Shown: positions 39,001-45,870, counted from the first letter of the stretch. The stretch: 64,000 nucleotides of DNA from Persebacter sp965221835 (GCA_965221835.1 OZ244916.1:1054001-1118000), one strand, 5' to 3'. The notes: generated by a model from the letters alone, not told the origin. Numbers and translations are program-made.

Positions 39001-40063
39001 CCAGCGGCGAAGTTCTGAAATCCGGATTAATATCCACCGTCGTAGACAACGGCAAACCCGCAATAGCACCGTACAAATAACCCGAAGTCGTTTCTTCTAA
39101 ATAGGCGTCATATCCGAAATTTAGCGTCACCGCCGCCGCCGTAATATTGACCGATTCTTGCGGGCGAGGAATACCGGTGTCGTTATACGCCCCTCTCGCC
39201 CCGGGCGATACCGCAATTCCCGCCACCCGTCCGAAACGCCGTTCCGCCACATCGCTCAAAGCGGTCTGATTCGCCGTCGTGCATGAACCGTTGTCGTTAA
39301 TATTGCCGCACAACTCGTTGAAATAAAAACCCGGCGAAATTTGACCGAGGTCGGCGAGTTGCAGCCATCCGTCATTCTGCCGCAGTTGCGAATGCAAATT
39401 TAAGGGAATATCATCGCGCGTCATATTGTAGGAAGCGACATACCACAGGCGATTGCCTTGCGCATCTCTCAAATCGCGGTCGCCGGCGCCGTGAATATAC
39501 GCCTGCCGTCCGTCCAGTTGCCCGCTAAAACTCCGCCACGGAAAACGCCCCGAACGGGAGGCACGCGCATTCGGCAAATAACCACTCGGTTCGGTAATGA
39601 CACTAATATTTAATGTCAGCAAATTGCAAGGTTCAAAAGTAATGTCGCCGGGCGTATCTTCGTACAACACATCGGAAACGCCGTCCCAATTGCCGTCCGC
39701 CCCCACATCCGGACAAGGCAGCGAAAAATACCGGTAAGGTGCGGCGACTTCCGTGCCGTCTTCGCGAAACGCCAGCGCACTAAAACGCCCCGGCCGATTG
39801 TCCGCTTGCAAACGCGGCGGCGGATTCAACGCATATTCCATCAACGCGCGCCGCGCATCCTGCAATACGCCAGATTCCGTTTCTTCGGATTCTTGTGTCA
39901 CTTCCGCCGTTCTGAGCACCCACTCGGATATTCCCCACAATCCGAGACCGGTGATAAAAAGCACCAAAAGCAGAACATGCACAAAACCGCGGGCATCGCG
40001 TCCGCGCCGAATCTGACAATCTCGCTTCAATCCGTCTCCTTTTTCCGAAACTCGTTTAATCAT
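30086..40063 (-). CDS. giant PilX-like pseudopilin-anchored surface protein (about 3,325 aa)
   Basis: The largest gene in the window. N-terminal basic leader ends ARG, then FVHVLLLVLFITGLGLWGIS, a PilX-like prepilin helix without the +5 glutamate. Next comes the cassette domain (LPCPDVGADGNWD at about 119-131, RFPWRSF, QGNRLWYV). The remaining roughly 3,000 residues are beta-rich with recurring turns such as LPAGT, LPPGS, IPVGT and VPEGA, few cysteines and many Asp/Thr/Val; a beta-solenoid or stalk is likely. No enzyme motif was recognised. Starts: ATG 40075 overlaps the -10 element, ATG 40063 is used here, and TTG 40030 has the best AAGGAG site. Likely a tip adhesin or giant fibre assembled through type IV pilin machinery. 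Confidence 0.8.
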   Translation of the reverse strand: MIKRVSEKGDGLKRDCQIRRGRDARGFVHVLLLVLFITGLGLWGISEWVLRTAEVTQESEETESGVLQDARRALMEYALNPPPRLQADNRPGRFSALAFREDGTEVAAPYRYFSLPCPDVGADGNWDGVSDVLYEDTPGDITFEPCNLLTLNISVITEPSGYLPNARASRSGRFPWRSFSGQLDGRQAYIHGAGDRDLRDAQGNRLWYVASYNMTRDDIPLNLHSQLRQNDGWLQLADLGQISPGFYFNELCGNINDNGSCTTANQTALSDVAERRFGRVAGIAVSPGARGAYNDTGIPRPQESVNITAAAVTLNFGYDAYLEETTSGYLYGAIAGLPLSTTVDINPDFRTSPLVMFNNRAEEVGADKISYFTIDDLAAESDLLFSGEGEGIIGEMLEGKNGNIGVRDLLHGHLSRYGYLPSPAAFGEGAAQSRNRRAGVQSVETVVTVNTVEMTLSVHSGAVAAGVSVTITALLPVRNIGRVYLQPETHLAGVPLESFGNSPPYNLGLYALDTALNDSPMPADLRTTLMDNNIYPHDHLFGFLDPDAAYQTAANVSLVRSAGNPFAPANARVYLARRAPLRNVSFTNIQVPGAGDIIHAALAEPAQAYIHGSLADNTRDANGSGDSLAQSPSYGLRVELPTGTRFELSGTSATRPTIFLPGAGRLNVRGVYDRDSGRWRLTEPLSQPALVQDNSDRFITITAVLHSLALDSANVGFLPIAESAVRHLDTGATLILGAGSGATSLPGTDQNITVAGGVRLPFNHSVSRLQADLRLFTNARLHIRPFPPPGRPAYNATDAPTPGNQFSSETMRAIPLPSALFINFFGSLIEQGEEFVLPLGTEIQYPANSALQLGADFTFPAGTRALLPVGAVMTVQVVRETTLPDGGSVPPENVSTLAVTLVHGGVMDLWGPEADMTGAFNNVMSTLSGGARIVLRNGYEVGAGEEMFDMEMPAFYEVGGEAATVSLNGGIVQPLTGRSVENGAIDLGANLRLHTWTRARFLTRARNLPLRGRLGSVTVHIEHPATTIGGNNLPQTTETVESNVIRNVVLPGAREIMLTLRFRAGDETDTTRIVEIPMRINEQTEFMIPPGDWNTASLMVRPPAPIVTPLGDRMLATAFVFPEGTAIYDPNFPAEVLPELSLNDVNNYAVLNHELTVELATMVPDGGVAVHQLVLLPDSDVLSDEEVLPAGGLIDAVQGVGWAPESIYTLPGVAPDLSATSPSPIYLYFPTAVTLTNRASTRILGQYTGPPPGTTVTVAYSSPVDPADFLARSADSSGEWLYADETPAQRFLGLYAQPRTLPDRYPTVGFLGEDSEMAMLYGADFEIPAGGVVMLPPGSTLRYISPAAHGATISADNAEYIMLSENAVLLPPVTDITLSLTSAIVTTTANIDGVGGTTFFVREGSFGGHRPHQPPPMFNLGGFPVQTTPTTVNNLFFGFSISSAERRGFAMVAHSDMMDVSPVVMYTGDTFLFDGDAPQGVRDEVVSVIPAGTRGDIFGNITRREAVHLPTGLLPSDTAELLRNFPMVYAVAEDCRRGAVNDGLDCAEAEGEGLEFAVESGEDVVLEEPIIAGGNILISVHSEIDDAPEIDVEVYAMADFYGGVAATVSTNATVVFVAPNGETQIGVATTAAVVMPAPNDVVLVSLPASAAEDAEIRVYMNLPAAITDPNNITEAHLADAHYAVLPAVTLYVGGFTEATTTNIALAAGVLELTTFSMMGTSNLRIGFNANVNSNDRNTGIDFFRKPYFGKNSYITDTFGGAATLRVPLENYTPVLKEIDVSVTINTASRYTNLDTAGEIVFQTETGDRLAIAGRTLAFLPGSVNIVDAVRPDLITLDTTQGIEMEQGYLWQGYINPANQDVSLSISPVAALTAGGEWDAEMFARVHPADELLNFWGSGLERAEGMDSRSIARRPQVPLDSVYTFNVRNFSPSELLAPNTVPGMNPPVFAPEIVGITLPVPDSITASEGGLYFLNTIYWRGFRSPIVPGAGQMRVRVRDATTGTVIVDTQAAEWVPRARSGERLGTHNADLSDGYVPWGGPNAAPFYVPDQAYASNSNEFWAHRRMVDLDGGTTTEEDSIILLTVDGTEVSATFNMPAFPLRSYSFRPRPAWDFGKASDIGAITVSNIERAALPGCAPTPHRRVPGALLGRSPDVRSRVGGDCVTPGFSGRVRRESILTDIFSAVSATLTLETYLYNADERNSVIFTSTGGYSSSTVEIVNIIQPETRRALGPDPTNPADTPVDAEVRAAVGNLPAAFNDGHGTAPPPDLQNPESYVESGDRIQNTLTVGFSTITDNMREVVAADFEVPLHSDLVFYMDRAYNTVSIAEYDDTGRQISVFARICGQLQRQQHLCDDTDNITDAPYSAVDLPPGQTLSLGANFRITGPGALVPPFGGQRADSTADVYAARSRLFYGILSNDPDKNPDGTDDDPNFQLHNVYSDPSYECTPSAISAAGATCAQMQNPDNARYWIPMISGVMAFEAVEITPTGGDSDAEAELDNGVRLVVPQPRTEVLDENSTTIHTLHAGSIIYPRTGVVIPSVPFTVGGRLIVPEGAVAAVDVNPSTPPVPVRYVRRHATFRAWDMLLPPVLASDGTDEYIVEPMGFDSDVLVNFRHWEVNDDTDFFGLTVPPAPFVGQPPHRIPRDCEPDFVNSWRFCRFQAWGVGYVNLGTWGRYTSIEFTVFGINEGSTNDDWELPNLSVTVTVRYDGTFARGFLVNDKMTDILSDYYSGENIFTRDHGFTTFFPRRGYQIHTASGMRQLADRTTTQRYGYHRRNTSGLMEGDPLVPVDEESYNAPYGNTAAELGNPLSWQWMQRNPTNIPNEAFVPMGMARQFYFHIGPDYTGDATDYYGEDTAPRLPRPIQSMDLDYGCGIPNPRRYDTQIPVYPTSADGFQFASVPCLGRRDARTDQQAARDTPYFIRFVRSITSALEPEEFGHLEGGGAYYPVGVLAGSSATGPNTVFFRDGLEIEEDDDEFFSLRLPHLIEIPEYSEITIFAENGAAAYPHNRDNFFQFPDGSVANILQVDAASWESVHPFVSRYMPGAVLSSDGGVYPIDSSGGDIDALTDNTRRALAAAEQMEVQENNDGHRRVDIGGRRVMHYARSESIPGSYTYSSTPVHTNVWVRLTQGGYFIEDSGNVINLPAETVVNPILGTYISPDTNITPAQPPLRSNYQAFLETTGTLVVARPALTIPVGTTVRVGAAGANITNVKAAALFSIKPIDDVSCPNGEVGDNFPQTGLNAETLDISQMREGVSENQFPADGSNGVFFTLGHPCAWVDDSENTDGDRFFVYRSRRRYWDDTHQTRIRSNDRTYLLGGRLHLSV

Positions 40064-40073
40064 CTGTCCGCGC

Positions 40074-40079
40074 ATTATA
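40074..40079 (-). promoter_or_regulatory. -10 element for the pseudopilin cassette
   Basis: TATAAT on the minus strand overlaps the most upstream ATG (40075), which makes that ATG unlikely to be transcribed. Transcription from about 40067 would give a leader of about 37 bases to the TTG at 40030 or a near-leaderless start at ATG 40063. No good -35 was seen. Confidence 0.45.
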
Positions 40080-40159
40080 TCACATAAAAAACGAAAAATA
40101 ATCCGTTTTTGTTTGCGGCGTTTTACAAATTTTGCGCGGCGGTTTTAGGCGGGCGGCGT

Positions 40160-41230
40160 TCATTCGCGCCCCCGCAAATGGCGTTGTCGCGCCGCCGCCG
40201 CATCCGCCAAAGCCCGCAAAACTTCTTCGGTCGTTTCCCAACTAATGCAAGCATCGGTCACGCTTTTGCCGTAAACCAACTCCCGCCCCTGCACAATTTC
40301 CTGATTGCCTTCCAGCAAATTACTTTCCACCATCGCACCGATAATGCGCATATCGCCCGCCGCAATTTGTGTCGCCAACGCCGCCGCCACTTGCGGTTGT
40401 TTGCGATAATCTTTGCCGCTGTTTGCGTGCGAACAATCCACCATCATTCGCGCCGATATTCCGCCGCGCGACAATATCGCCGCCGCCGCCTCTATGCCCG
40501 CCGCATCGCAATTCGGCATCCCGCCGCCGCCGCGCAAAATAATATGCGCGCTTTTGTTGCCCTTTGTTGTGGAAATCGCCGAACGCCCCTCCCGCGTCAC
40601 CGACAAAAAATGATGCGGTCTTCCCGCCGCCCGCACAGCATCCGCAGCAATCTGAATGTCGCCGCCGGTGCCGTTCTTAAATCCTATCGGACACGACAAT
40701 CCGGAGGCGAGTTCGCGATGACTTTGACTTTCGGTCGTGCGCGCCCCGATAGCGCCCCACGAAATTAAATCGGCATAATATTGCGGCGAAATCACATCCA
40801 AAAATTCGCTCGCACACGGCAATCCCTTGCGATTCAATTTCAGCAACAAATCACGCGCCAACGCCAGCCCTTCATTAATCGCGTAGGAACCATCCAAATA
40901 CGGATCATTAATCAGCCCTTTCCAGCCGACAGTCGTGCGCGGTTTTTCGAAATAAACGCGCATAATCACGAGCAGCCGCCGCGAAAACTCCGCCGCCGCC
41001 GCCGCGAGTTTTTCGCCATATTCCAACGCCGCCGCCGGGTCATGAATGGAACACGGCCCGACAACGACAATCAGCCGGTCATCGCCGCCGTGAATAATGC
41101 GTTCCGCCGCCTGCCGCGAATCGACAATATGCGCGGCAATTTCCGCATCCGCAGGAAACTTATCCAACAATTCCCGCGGCGGCGTCAATTCCCGCACATC
41201 CGTAATTCGTATATCCGATATTTGCTGCAT
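40160..41230 (-). CDS. 3-deoxy-7-phosphoheptulonate (DAHP) synthase
   Basis: 356 residues of the AroF/AroG/AroH type I family: VVVGPCSIHDPAAALEYG, MRVYFEKPRTTVGWKGLINDP, GARTTESQSHRELASGLSCP, KNGTGGDIQIAADAV and MMVDCSHANSGKDYRKQ. It condenses PEP and erythrose-4-phosphate as the first shikimate step. Which feedback class (Phe, Tyr or Trp) cannot be told. A TATAAT lies about 40 bases upstream. Confidence 0.95.
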   Translation of the reverse strand: MQQISDIRITDVRELTPPRELLDKFPADAEIAAHIVDSRQAAERIIHGGDDRLIVVVGPCSIHDPAAALEYGEKLAAAAAEFSRRLLVIMRVYFEKPRTTVGWKGLINDPYLDGSYAINEGLALARDLLLKLNRKGLPCASEFLDVISPQYYADLISWGAIGARTTESQSHRELASGLSCPIGFKNGTGGDIQIAADAVRAAGRPHHFLSVTREGRSAISTTKGNKSAHIILRGGGGMPNCDAAGIEAAAAILSRGGISARMMVDCSHANSGKDYRKQPQVAAALATQIAAGDMRIIGAMVESNLLEGNQEIVQGRELVYGKSVTDACISWETTEEVLRALADAAAARQRHLRGRE

Positions 41231-41270
41231 TTTTGCCTTTCCCCGCCCCCAATTTCAGCGCGCAACCACA

Positions 41271-41276
41271 ATTATA
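41271..41276 (-). promoter_or_regulatory. -10 element for DAHP synthase gene
   Basis: TATAAT on the minus strand, 40 bases before the ATG; the -35 region is GC-rich and not recognisable. Confidence 0.45.
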
Positions 41277-41361
41277 CTCCGTCCGCAACCGCCGAAACCG
41301 CGCAAAGTTTCCGTCCGCCGAAAAAATTTTAATGATCGGTGGGCGGGAACGGATTCTATAT

Positions 41362-41616
41362 TTAACGCCCGGACAATTCGGGGAAGTCGTCTTCGTCGCC
41401 TTCCACGCGCATTAATTTTTCTTTCGTTTTCGCACGCTCCGTCGGGGCAACGCGTTTTCCGTCATCCAGAGAATACGAATCGTCTTCAAATCCCCAAACA
41501 ACCCAACGCCAGCATTTTATTCCATTAGCCGGATTGGTAAATTCCATCGGTTCGCACTTCGCACCGGTGGTATAAATCGCTTTCGTCTCCGGACGATGCG
41601 GTTTTTCCGTTTTCAT
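41362..41616 (-). CDS. 84-residue hypothetical protein downstream of DUF262-HNH gene
   Basis: Starts 25 bases after the stop of the DUF262-HNH gene, with GGAG just upstream of the ATG, so it is probably in the same operon. The protein is polar with a central tryptophan-rich piece (KCWRWVVWGFEDDSYSL) and an acidic end (VEGDEDDFPELSGR). I recognise no family. It could be a small accessory or inhibitor subunit, but nothing shows that. Confidence 0.6.
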   Translation of the reverse strand: MKTEKPHRPETKAIYTTGAKCEPMEFTNPANGIKCWRWVVWGFEDDSYSLDDGKRVAPTERAKTKEKLMRVEGDEDDFPELSGR

Positions 41617-41641
41617 GTCGTTCTCCGTTTTGTAAAAAAAA

Positions 41642-42946
41642 TCAGGCGACTTTTTTGTTCGCCTTTGCGTTGCACGATTTGCAGAGAGCGCGCGCGTTGT
41701 CCAAAGTCGTGGAACCGCCGTGCGCCCATTGTATTACATGGTCGGCTTCAAAACGGTCGTAGCCGTTGAACGAAGTATCGCACTCGGCACACTTCTCTCC
41801 GCCAAGAATAAAAATCGCATAACGCTCCTCCTCCGTAAAATTGCGCTTCGGATCGCGCAACTTTACGGACGGGTAGTCCAACAAAAAGAACCGCCGCATA
41901 GTATGCACACGGGTTTTCAAACTGCCCTCGTCGTTTCCTTGTTGCATCAGGCGTTCAAACTCGTCCAAATAGACATGCTTGGCATCGCCCAATTTTTGTT
42001 CCGGCTTGAGATTTCGGGTTTTGGCACGCCACGCGGTAAATTCCGGAATAAACTTTTTGATATAGGAATAGAGGTGCGTGTGCGCGTAATTCGTCTCCAT
42101 TTCCTTGACGAACAGATAGTACAATTGCGGATACCCTGCCTGTTTCAGCGCCGGATCTTTGGAATTGAATATCTTGACAAGCGAGTTCAATTGCTTACTC
42201 ACTCTCTGCTTCAAATCCTTAATTTCCGCATCGCTCATGTCCTTGTAATCCTTAACAAGGGCATCCAGAAATTTCTTTTTGAGATCCCTGTACGGAGATG
42301 CGCCATTCATAATGCCGTGTTCTATCAACAGAAATCGGGCGGCGAAATCATGGTGCTGATAGCGCTTGTTTTGCAGAAAAATAGTATCCTTAAAAAATGC
42401 ATGATTGCGCGCCATATCGCGTATCGCATCGCGCATTTTGCCGCCGAACGCGTTCCGCTTCTCGGCGGCATTAAGGGGCTCCCCGTTATTGAGACGGGAA
42501 AATATTTCCTCAATATCCTCCTCTTCGGCATCGTAAATGACAACGACATCAAGAGCAACATTGCGGAATTTCGCCTGCCAATATTCCGACAATTCGTGAT
42601 AATAATCGCCGCCGTTCGGATAGGGTTTCGACTGGCGGTCAAAATTACCGATGGGTTTATGTTCAAATTCCGGCGCCAACGCAATTTTACCGCTCATAAA
42701 ATCCCAAATGCACTGCAGCCGCTGTTTGCCGTCCACCAGAGCATAATCGTACAGCCCGCCGTTGATTTTCAGGGCATGCAGATAAATTTTCGGCAGGTCA
42801 TAGCCGTTAAAGAGCGTATCCAGAAACAATTGCTGCTTGTCGCGCCCCCACACCCCCGCCTCTCGCTGGTATTCGGGCGAAGTTTCAATGGCATTCTTAA
42901 TATGCCAAAAATGCCCAGGATTCATCTTTTCCGTACTACACCGCAT
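41642..42946 (-). CDS. DUF262 and HNH endonuclease domain protein (GmrSD-like restriction)
   Basis: 434 residues from the ATG at 42946, which has AAGGAG seven bases upstream; an extension to 42991 is rejected because it runs into the promoter. N-terminal DUF262 nucleotidase-like domain: PEYQREAGVWGRDKQQLFLDT and the signature DYALVDGKQRLQCIWDF (DGxQR type). C-terminal HNH: CAECDTSFNGYDRFEADHVIQWAHGG, then CKSC. Members include GmrSD type IV enzymes against modified phage DNA and other defence nucleases. A divergent promoter region separates it from engB. Confidence 0.85.
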   Translation of the reverse strand: MRCSTEKMNPGHFWHIKNAIETSPEYQREAGVWGRDKQQLFLDTLFNGYDLPKIYLHALKINGGLYDYALVDGKQRLQCIWDFMSGKIALAPEFEHKPIGNFDRQSKPYPNGGDYYHELSEYWQAKFRNVALDVVVIYDAEEEDIEEIFSRLNNGEPLNAAEKRNAFGGKMRDAIRDMARNHAFFKDTIFLQNKRYQHHDFAARFLLIEHGIMNGASPYRDLKKKFLDALVKDYKDMSDAEIKDLKQRVSKQLNSLVKIFNSKDPALKQAGYPQLYYLFVKEMETNYAHTHLYSYIKKFIPEFTAWRAKTRNLKPEQKLGDAKHVYLDEFERLMQQGNDEGSLKTRVHTMRRFFLLDYPSVKLRDPKRNFTEEERYAIFILGGEKCAECDTSFNGYDRFEADHVIQWAHGGSTTLDNARALCKSCNAKANKKVA

Positions 42947-42979
42947 ACCAATTCTCCTTTTGCAAAAAATAACTTTCGT

Positions 42980-43008
42980 ATTATATCGCAAACGGCGGGA
43001 TGTCTGAA
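42980..43008 (-). promoter_or_regulatory. promoter of DUF262-HNH gene
   Basis: Minus strand TTCAGA (43008-43003), 17-base spacer, TATAAT (42985-42980), about 27 bases before the ribosome site. It overlaps the divergent engB promoter, so the two may compete. Confidence 0.6.
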
Positions 43009-43013
43009 TTTGC

Positions 43014-43019
43014 TACAAT
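43014..43019 (+). promoter_or_regulatory. extended -10 promoter of engB
   Basis: TG-C-TACAAT, an extended -10, ends six bases before the engB ATG, so transcription would begin at or next to the A of the start codon. There is no Shine-Dalgarno in between. Confidence 0.5.
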
Positions 43020-43025
43020 TCGGCA

Positions 43026-43619
43026 ATGAACTTTTTTAATCCGCGGTTTTTGCGGTCGGGGTGGACGATGGGGGGCGATGGGCGGGCGGTTGTCTTTGCC
43101 GGAAAATCCAATGCCGGAAAATCCAGCGTCATCAACGCGATTTGCGGCGGACGATTCGCGCGCGCCGCCAAAACGCCCGGACGCACGAGAATGATCAATC
43201 TTTTCGCCCTCGCCGGCGGGCATGTTCTCGCCGATTTGCCCGGCTACGGCTACGCCGCCGTGTCGCGCGAAGAACAAAAAATGTGGGGGGAGCGAATCGT
43301 CAAATTTTTGCACGAACCGCAAATCGCCGGCGCCGTTCTGATTGTGGATTGCCGCCGCGGAATCGGCGACAAAGACGCCGCCCTTCTTCGCATCGTCCGG
43401 CAAACGCCCGCGCTCGTACTGATGAACAAAACCGACAAACTCAATCGCGCCGCCGTCCAAAAATGTATGGCGGATGCGCGCGATTGTCTCGCCGGAATCG
43501 CCCCCGCCGCCCGCGTATTGCCGTTTTCCGCGCTCAAAAAAAACGGCGTAGAAGACGCGCGCGAAACCATTGCCGGATTTTTCGGCGGCATTGCGCCCCA
43601 AAACGACAACGATTCTTAA
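43026..43619 (+). CDS. engB: ribosome biogenesis GTP-binding protein EngB/YsxC/YihA
   Basis: 197 residues. P-loop AGKSNAGKSSVINAI (about 26-40), G3 DLPGYGYAAVS, G4 NKTDK, and the EngB-type start FFNPRFLR. Essential GTPase in 50S subunit assembly. The initiating ATG lies six bases after an extended -10 element, consistent with a leaderless mRNA. Converges with lptG. Confidence 0.93.
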   Translation: MNFFNPRFLRSGWTMGGDGRAVVFAGKSNAGKSSVINAICGGRFARAAKTPGRTRMINLFALAGGHVLADLPGYGYAAVSREEQKMWGERIVKFLHEPQIAGAVLIVDCRRGIGDKDAALLRIVRQTPALVLMNKTDKLNRAAVQKCMADARDCLAGIAPAARVLPFSALKKNGVEDARETIAGFFGGIAPQNDNDS

Positions 43620-43674
43620 ATCGGCAAAAACGCGAACGCGCGAACGCACCGCCCGCGCCTCTTTTGGAAAAAAA

Positions 43675-44670
43675 TCAGATAAAACGCCGCCGCACCGCCG
43701 CCGTCAAAACGCCAACCGGTACCAGTAATGCCGCCGCCGCCAAAATCGGCAATTGCAACAACAACGCCAACTGCGAAAAAATAATTGACGCGAAATAATA
43801 CGCCCCCGCCAAACCGGTCGACAATAAAACCGTCATCGTTACCCGGCGGCGCATTCCGACACTCCACACCGCACACGCCGCCAACAACGGCAACGCCACA
43901 ATCGCCGCCGCCCGCGCCCAAAACGCCGCCGCAAAACGCCCGCCGCCATATTCGTCCGCCACCGCCGCCAATGTGCGCGCCGACATTTCGCGCGGACGGC
44001 GCACGGATGCCAGCAATGCCGCTTTCGGCGGCGGCGGCGACCACGCGCGTTCGGTGAATGTTTCGGCGGCAACGCCATCCGCGGTCAACATAGAATCGTC
44101 GCCGTTTGCGAGATTCCATTTTCCGTCTTTTTCGTTCGCCCGTGCCGCCGTCAATACCCGCAGCGAATCGGCTGCCGGTGCATAAACCGCGACTTCGCGC
44201 ATTTCGCCGCCGGGCGCGATTTCGGCGGCATAAAAAAATATCCCTTCGTGATGCAACCACACCGCGCCCCTCGCTGTCGGCGCATTTTTGACTGCGCGCG
44301 CCAACGATTCGGACGGTTCCAATATAAATTCTCCCGTCGCCGCCAATGCAATGGCGAAAATCGCACCGCCGCCGCCTGCCAAAAATGCCGCCCGCCCCAG
44401 AGAAACACCCGCCGCCCGAATCGTCTGCAATTCGCGGCTTTCTTCCATCCGTTGCAATGCCGCCGCCGCCGCAATCGCGCATGCAAACGGCAATGTTTCC
44501 ATCGCCAATCGCGGCGTTTGCAATACCGTCAAAAACGCCGCGGTAGAAAAATCCGCCCCGCCCGCTTCGGCGACAAATTGCAAAGTCGCGACCAGCAAAG
44601 TCAATCCGCCCCACAAAAGTCCGATTGCAGCACCGATGCGGCGGATAAAATAACGCGTCAATATCGTCAT
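43675..44670 (-). CDS. lptG: LPS export ABC transporter permease LptG
   Basis: 331 residues beginning MTILTRYFIRR, with two N-terminal membrane helices, MEESRELQTIRAAGVS (the cytoplasmic coupling helix of YjgP/YjgQ permeases), a periplasmic beta-jellyroll-like middle and C-terminal helices. With LptF and LptB it extracts LPS from the inner membrane. The start overlaps the lptF stop by ATGA. Assignment as G rather than F rests on order. Confidence 0.87.
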   Translation of the reverse strand: MTILTRYFIRRIGAAIGLLWGGLTLLVATLQFVAEAGGADFSTAAFLTVLQTPRLAMETLPFACAIAAAAALQRMEESRELQTIRAAGVSLGRAAFLAGGGGAIFAIALAATGEFILEPSESLARAVKNAPTARGAVWLHHEGIFFYAAEIAPGGEMREVAVYAPAADSLRVLTAARANEKDGKWNLANGDDSMLTADGVAAETFTERAWSPPPPKAALLASVRRPREMSARTLAAVADEYGGGRFAAAFWARAAAIVALPLLAACAVWSVGMRRRVTMTVLLSTGLAGAYYFASIIFSQLALLLQLPILAAAALLVPVGVLTAAVRRRFI

Positions 44671-45692
44671 CGGCGGCGAGGCGCATGACGCAACAGCAAC
44701 GCCGCGGCAAACGCCGCCGCCGGTGCCATTAGAATCGCCGGTACAAAATGCAATCCCGCCGCCATTTGTTCGCGCGCAAAATACATCATATTTAGATGAA
44801 TCACAAACAGCAAAACCGCCGCCATAAAACCGTGCCGCCGCTTGCCGCGCACAAATGCGCCGCCGACAAACGGCGCGAGAAATGCGAAAAATAAAACCGC
44901 CAGCGGCTGATTAATGCGCCACACAATTTCGGTGCGGTCGCGCGCATTTTCCCATCGCAAATCCGAAAACGCCGCACCGCGCGGACGCACCGCACGCGTC
45001 TCAGGAGACGGCAAATAAATATCCATCCGCGAAAACGAAACGATTTCAGGCGCGTTCGCCGCATCTTTGGGAAGACGATAAAATGCGCCCCTATCCAGCG
45101 TTACAAACGAATCGCGGTCGCGGCGGGCGGCATGTGCCGAAATAACTTCGCGCGCATCTTCGCGTTCGCCGGCGACGAATATGTTGCGCCCCGGCGACTC
45201 TTCGCCGCCAAAAAAATAAGTGTAGACGCCGCCCGGCACGACACCGAATTCGCCGGGACGAATATGCCCGGGATTCAAATCGCTTGTCAGTTGTGCGCGC
45301 AACGAATCGGCGGCACGCACCGACCACGGCGACAGCGAAAACGCCAACACGGCGACGGCGGCGACAAACGGGGCGGCAAACATCGCGCCCGGCAAAACAA
45401 AATGCCGCAATCCGATTCCCGCGGCAAACCACGCTTCCATTTCGCGACTGCGAAACGCGCGTTCTACCGCCAACAACAATCCCGCAAAAAGCGACACCGC
45501 GAGAAGTTGCGGCATATATTTAATCATCGCCAACGCGAGAAACTGCCACACCGAAGACACCGGCAACGCATCCGCGATTGTTTCGGCAAGCAGGCGCGAC
45601 AAAAAAAGCAAACCGCTGACCGCCAAAGTCGCGGGAAAAACCGCGCCGGTATGGCGCGCGCAATCGGCGATATGGGCGCGGCGGTAAATCAT
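44667..45692 (-). CDS. lptF: LPS export ABC transporter permease LptF
   Basis: 341 residues from the ATG at 45692 (MIYRRAHIADCARHTGAVFP). The frame is open upstream to 46175, but that lies inside pepA. Features: two N-terminal helices, SLFAGLLLAVERAFRSREMEAWFAAGIG coupling segment, periplasmic domain with VVPGGVYTYFFGGEE, and RINQPLAVLFFAFLAPFVGG before the last helices. Divergent from pepA, the classic gammaproteobacterial arrangement. Confidence 0.88.
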   Translation of the reverse strand: MIYRRAHIADCARHTGAVFPATLAVSGLLFLSRLLAETIADALPVSSVWQFLALAMIKYMPQLLAVSLFAGLLLAVERAFRSREMEAWFAAGIGLRHFVLPGAMFAAPFVAAVAVLAFSLSPWSVRAADSLRAQLTSDLNPGHIRPGEFGVVPGGVYTYFFGGEESPGRNIFVAGEREDAREVISAHAARRDRDSFVTLDRGAFYRLPKDAANAPEIVSFSRMDIYLPSPETRAVRPRGAAFSDLRWENARDRTEIVWRINQPLAVLFFAFLAPFVGGAFVRGKRRHGFMAAVLLFVIHLNMMYFAREQMAAGLHFVPAILMAPAAAFAAALLLRHAPRRR

Positions 45693-45816
45693 CGCGGCGC
45701 GGATGTTCGTATTTGCAAAAATGTCGGCAAAATCAATTCTGCAACCCGCCCGCGCGAATTTGCCGCCGCCGTTTGATAAAAAACGCGAACGGCGGGGCGG
45801 TGTGCGGCGGCGGATG

Positions 45817-45822
45817 TATAAT
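45817..45822 (+). promoter_or_regulatory. -10 element of pepA promoter
   Basis: TATAAT with a GC-rich, unrecognisable -35. Transcription near 45829 gives about 42 bases of leader containing a CGCCG/CGGCG inverted repeat and an AAAGGAAG ribosome site before ATG 45871. Confidence 0.5.
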
Positions 45823-45870
45823 TGGCGGACAACGCCGACAAGACGGCGCGACAAACGAAAGGAAGCGAAT

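Noticed and set aside
43616..44710. Minus-strand ORF of 364 codons overlapping lptG in another frame
   Set aside because: Gly/Arg-rich shadow frame typical of GC-rich DNA; lptG explains the region.
45703..45870. N-terminal extension of pepA
   Set aside because: Covers the -10 element and ribosome site; composition is basic and unlike M17 N-termini.
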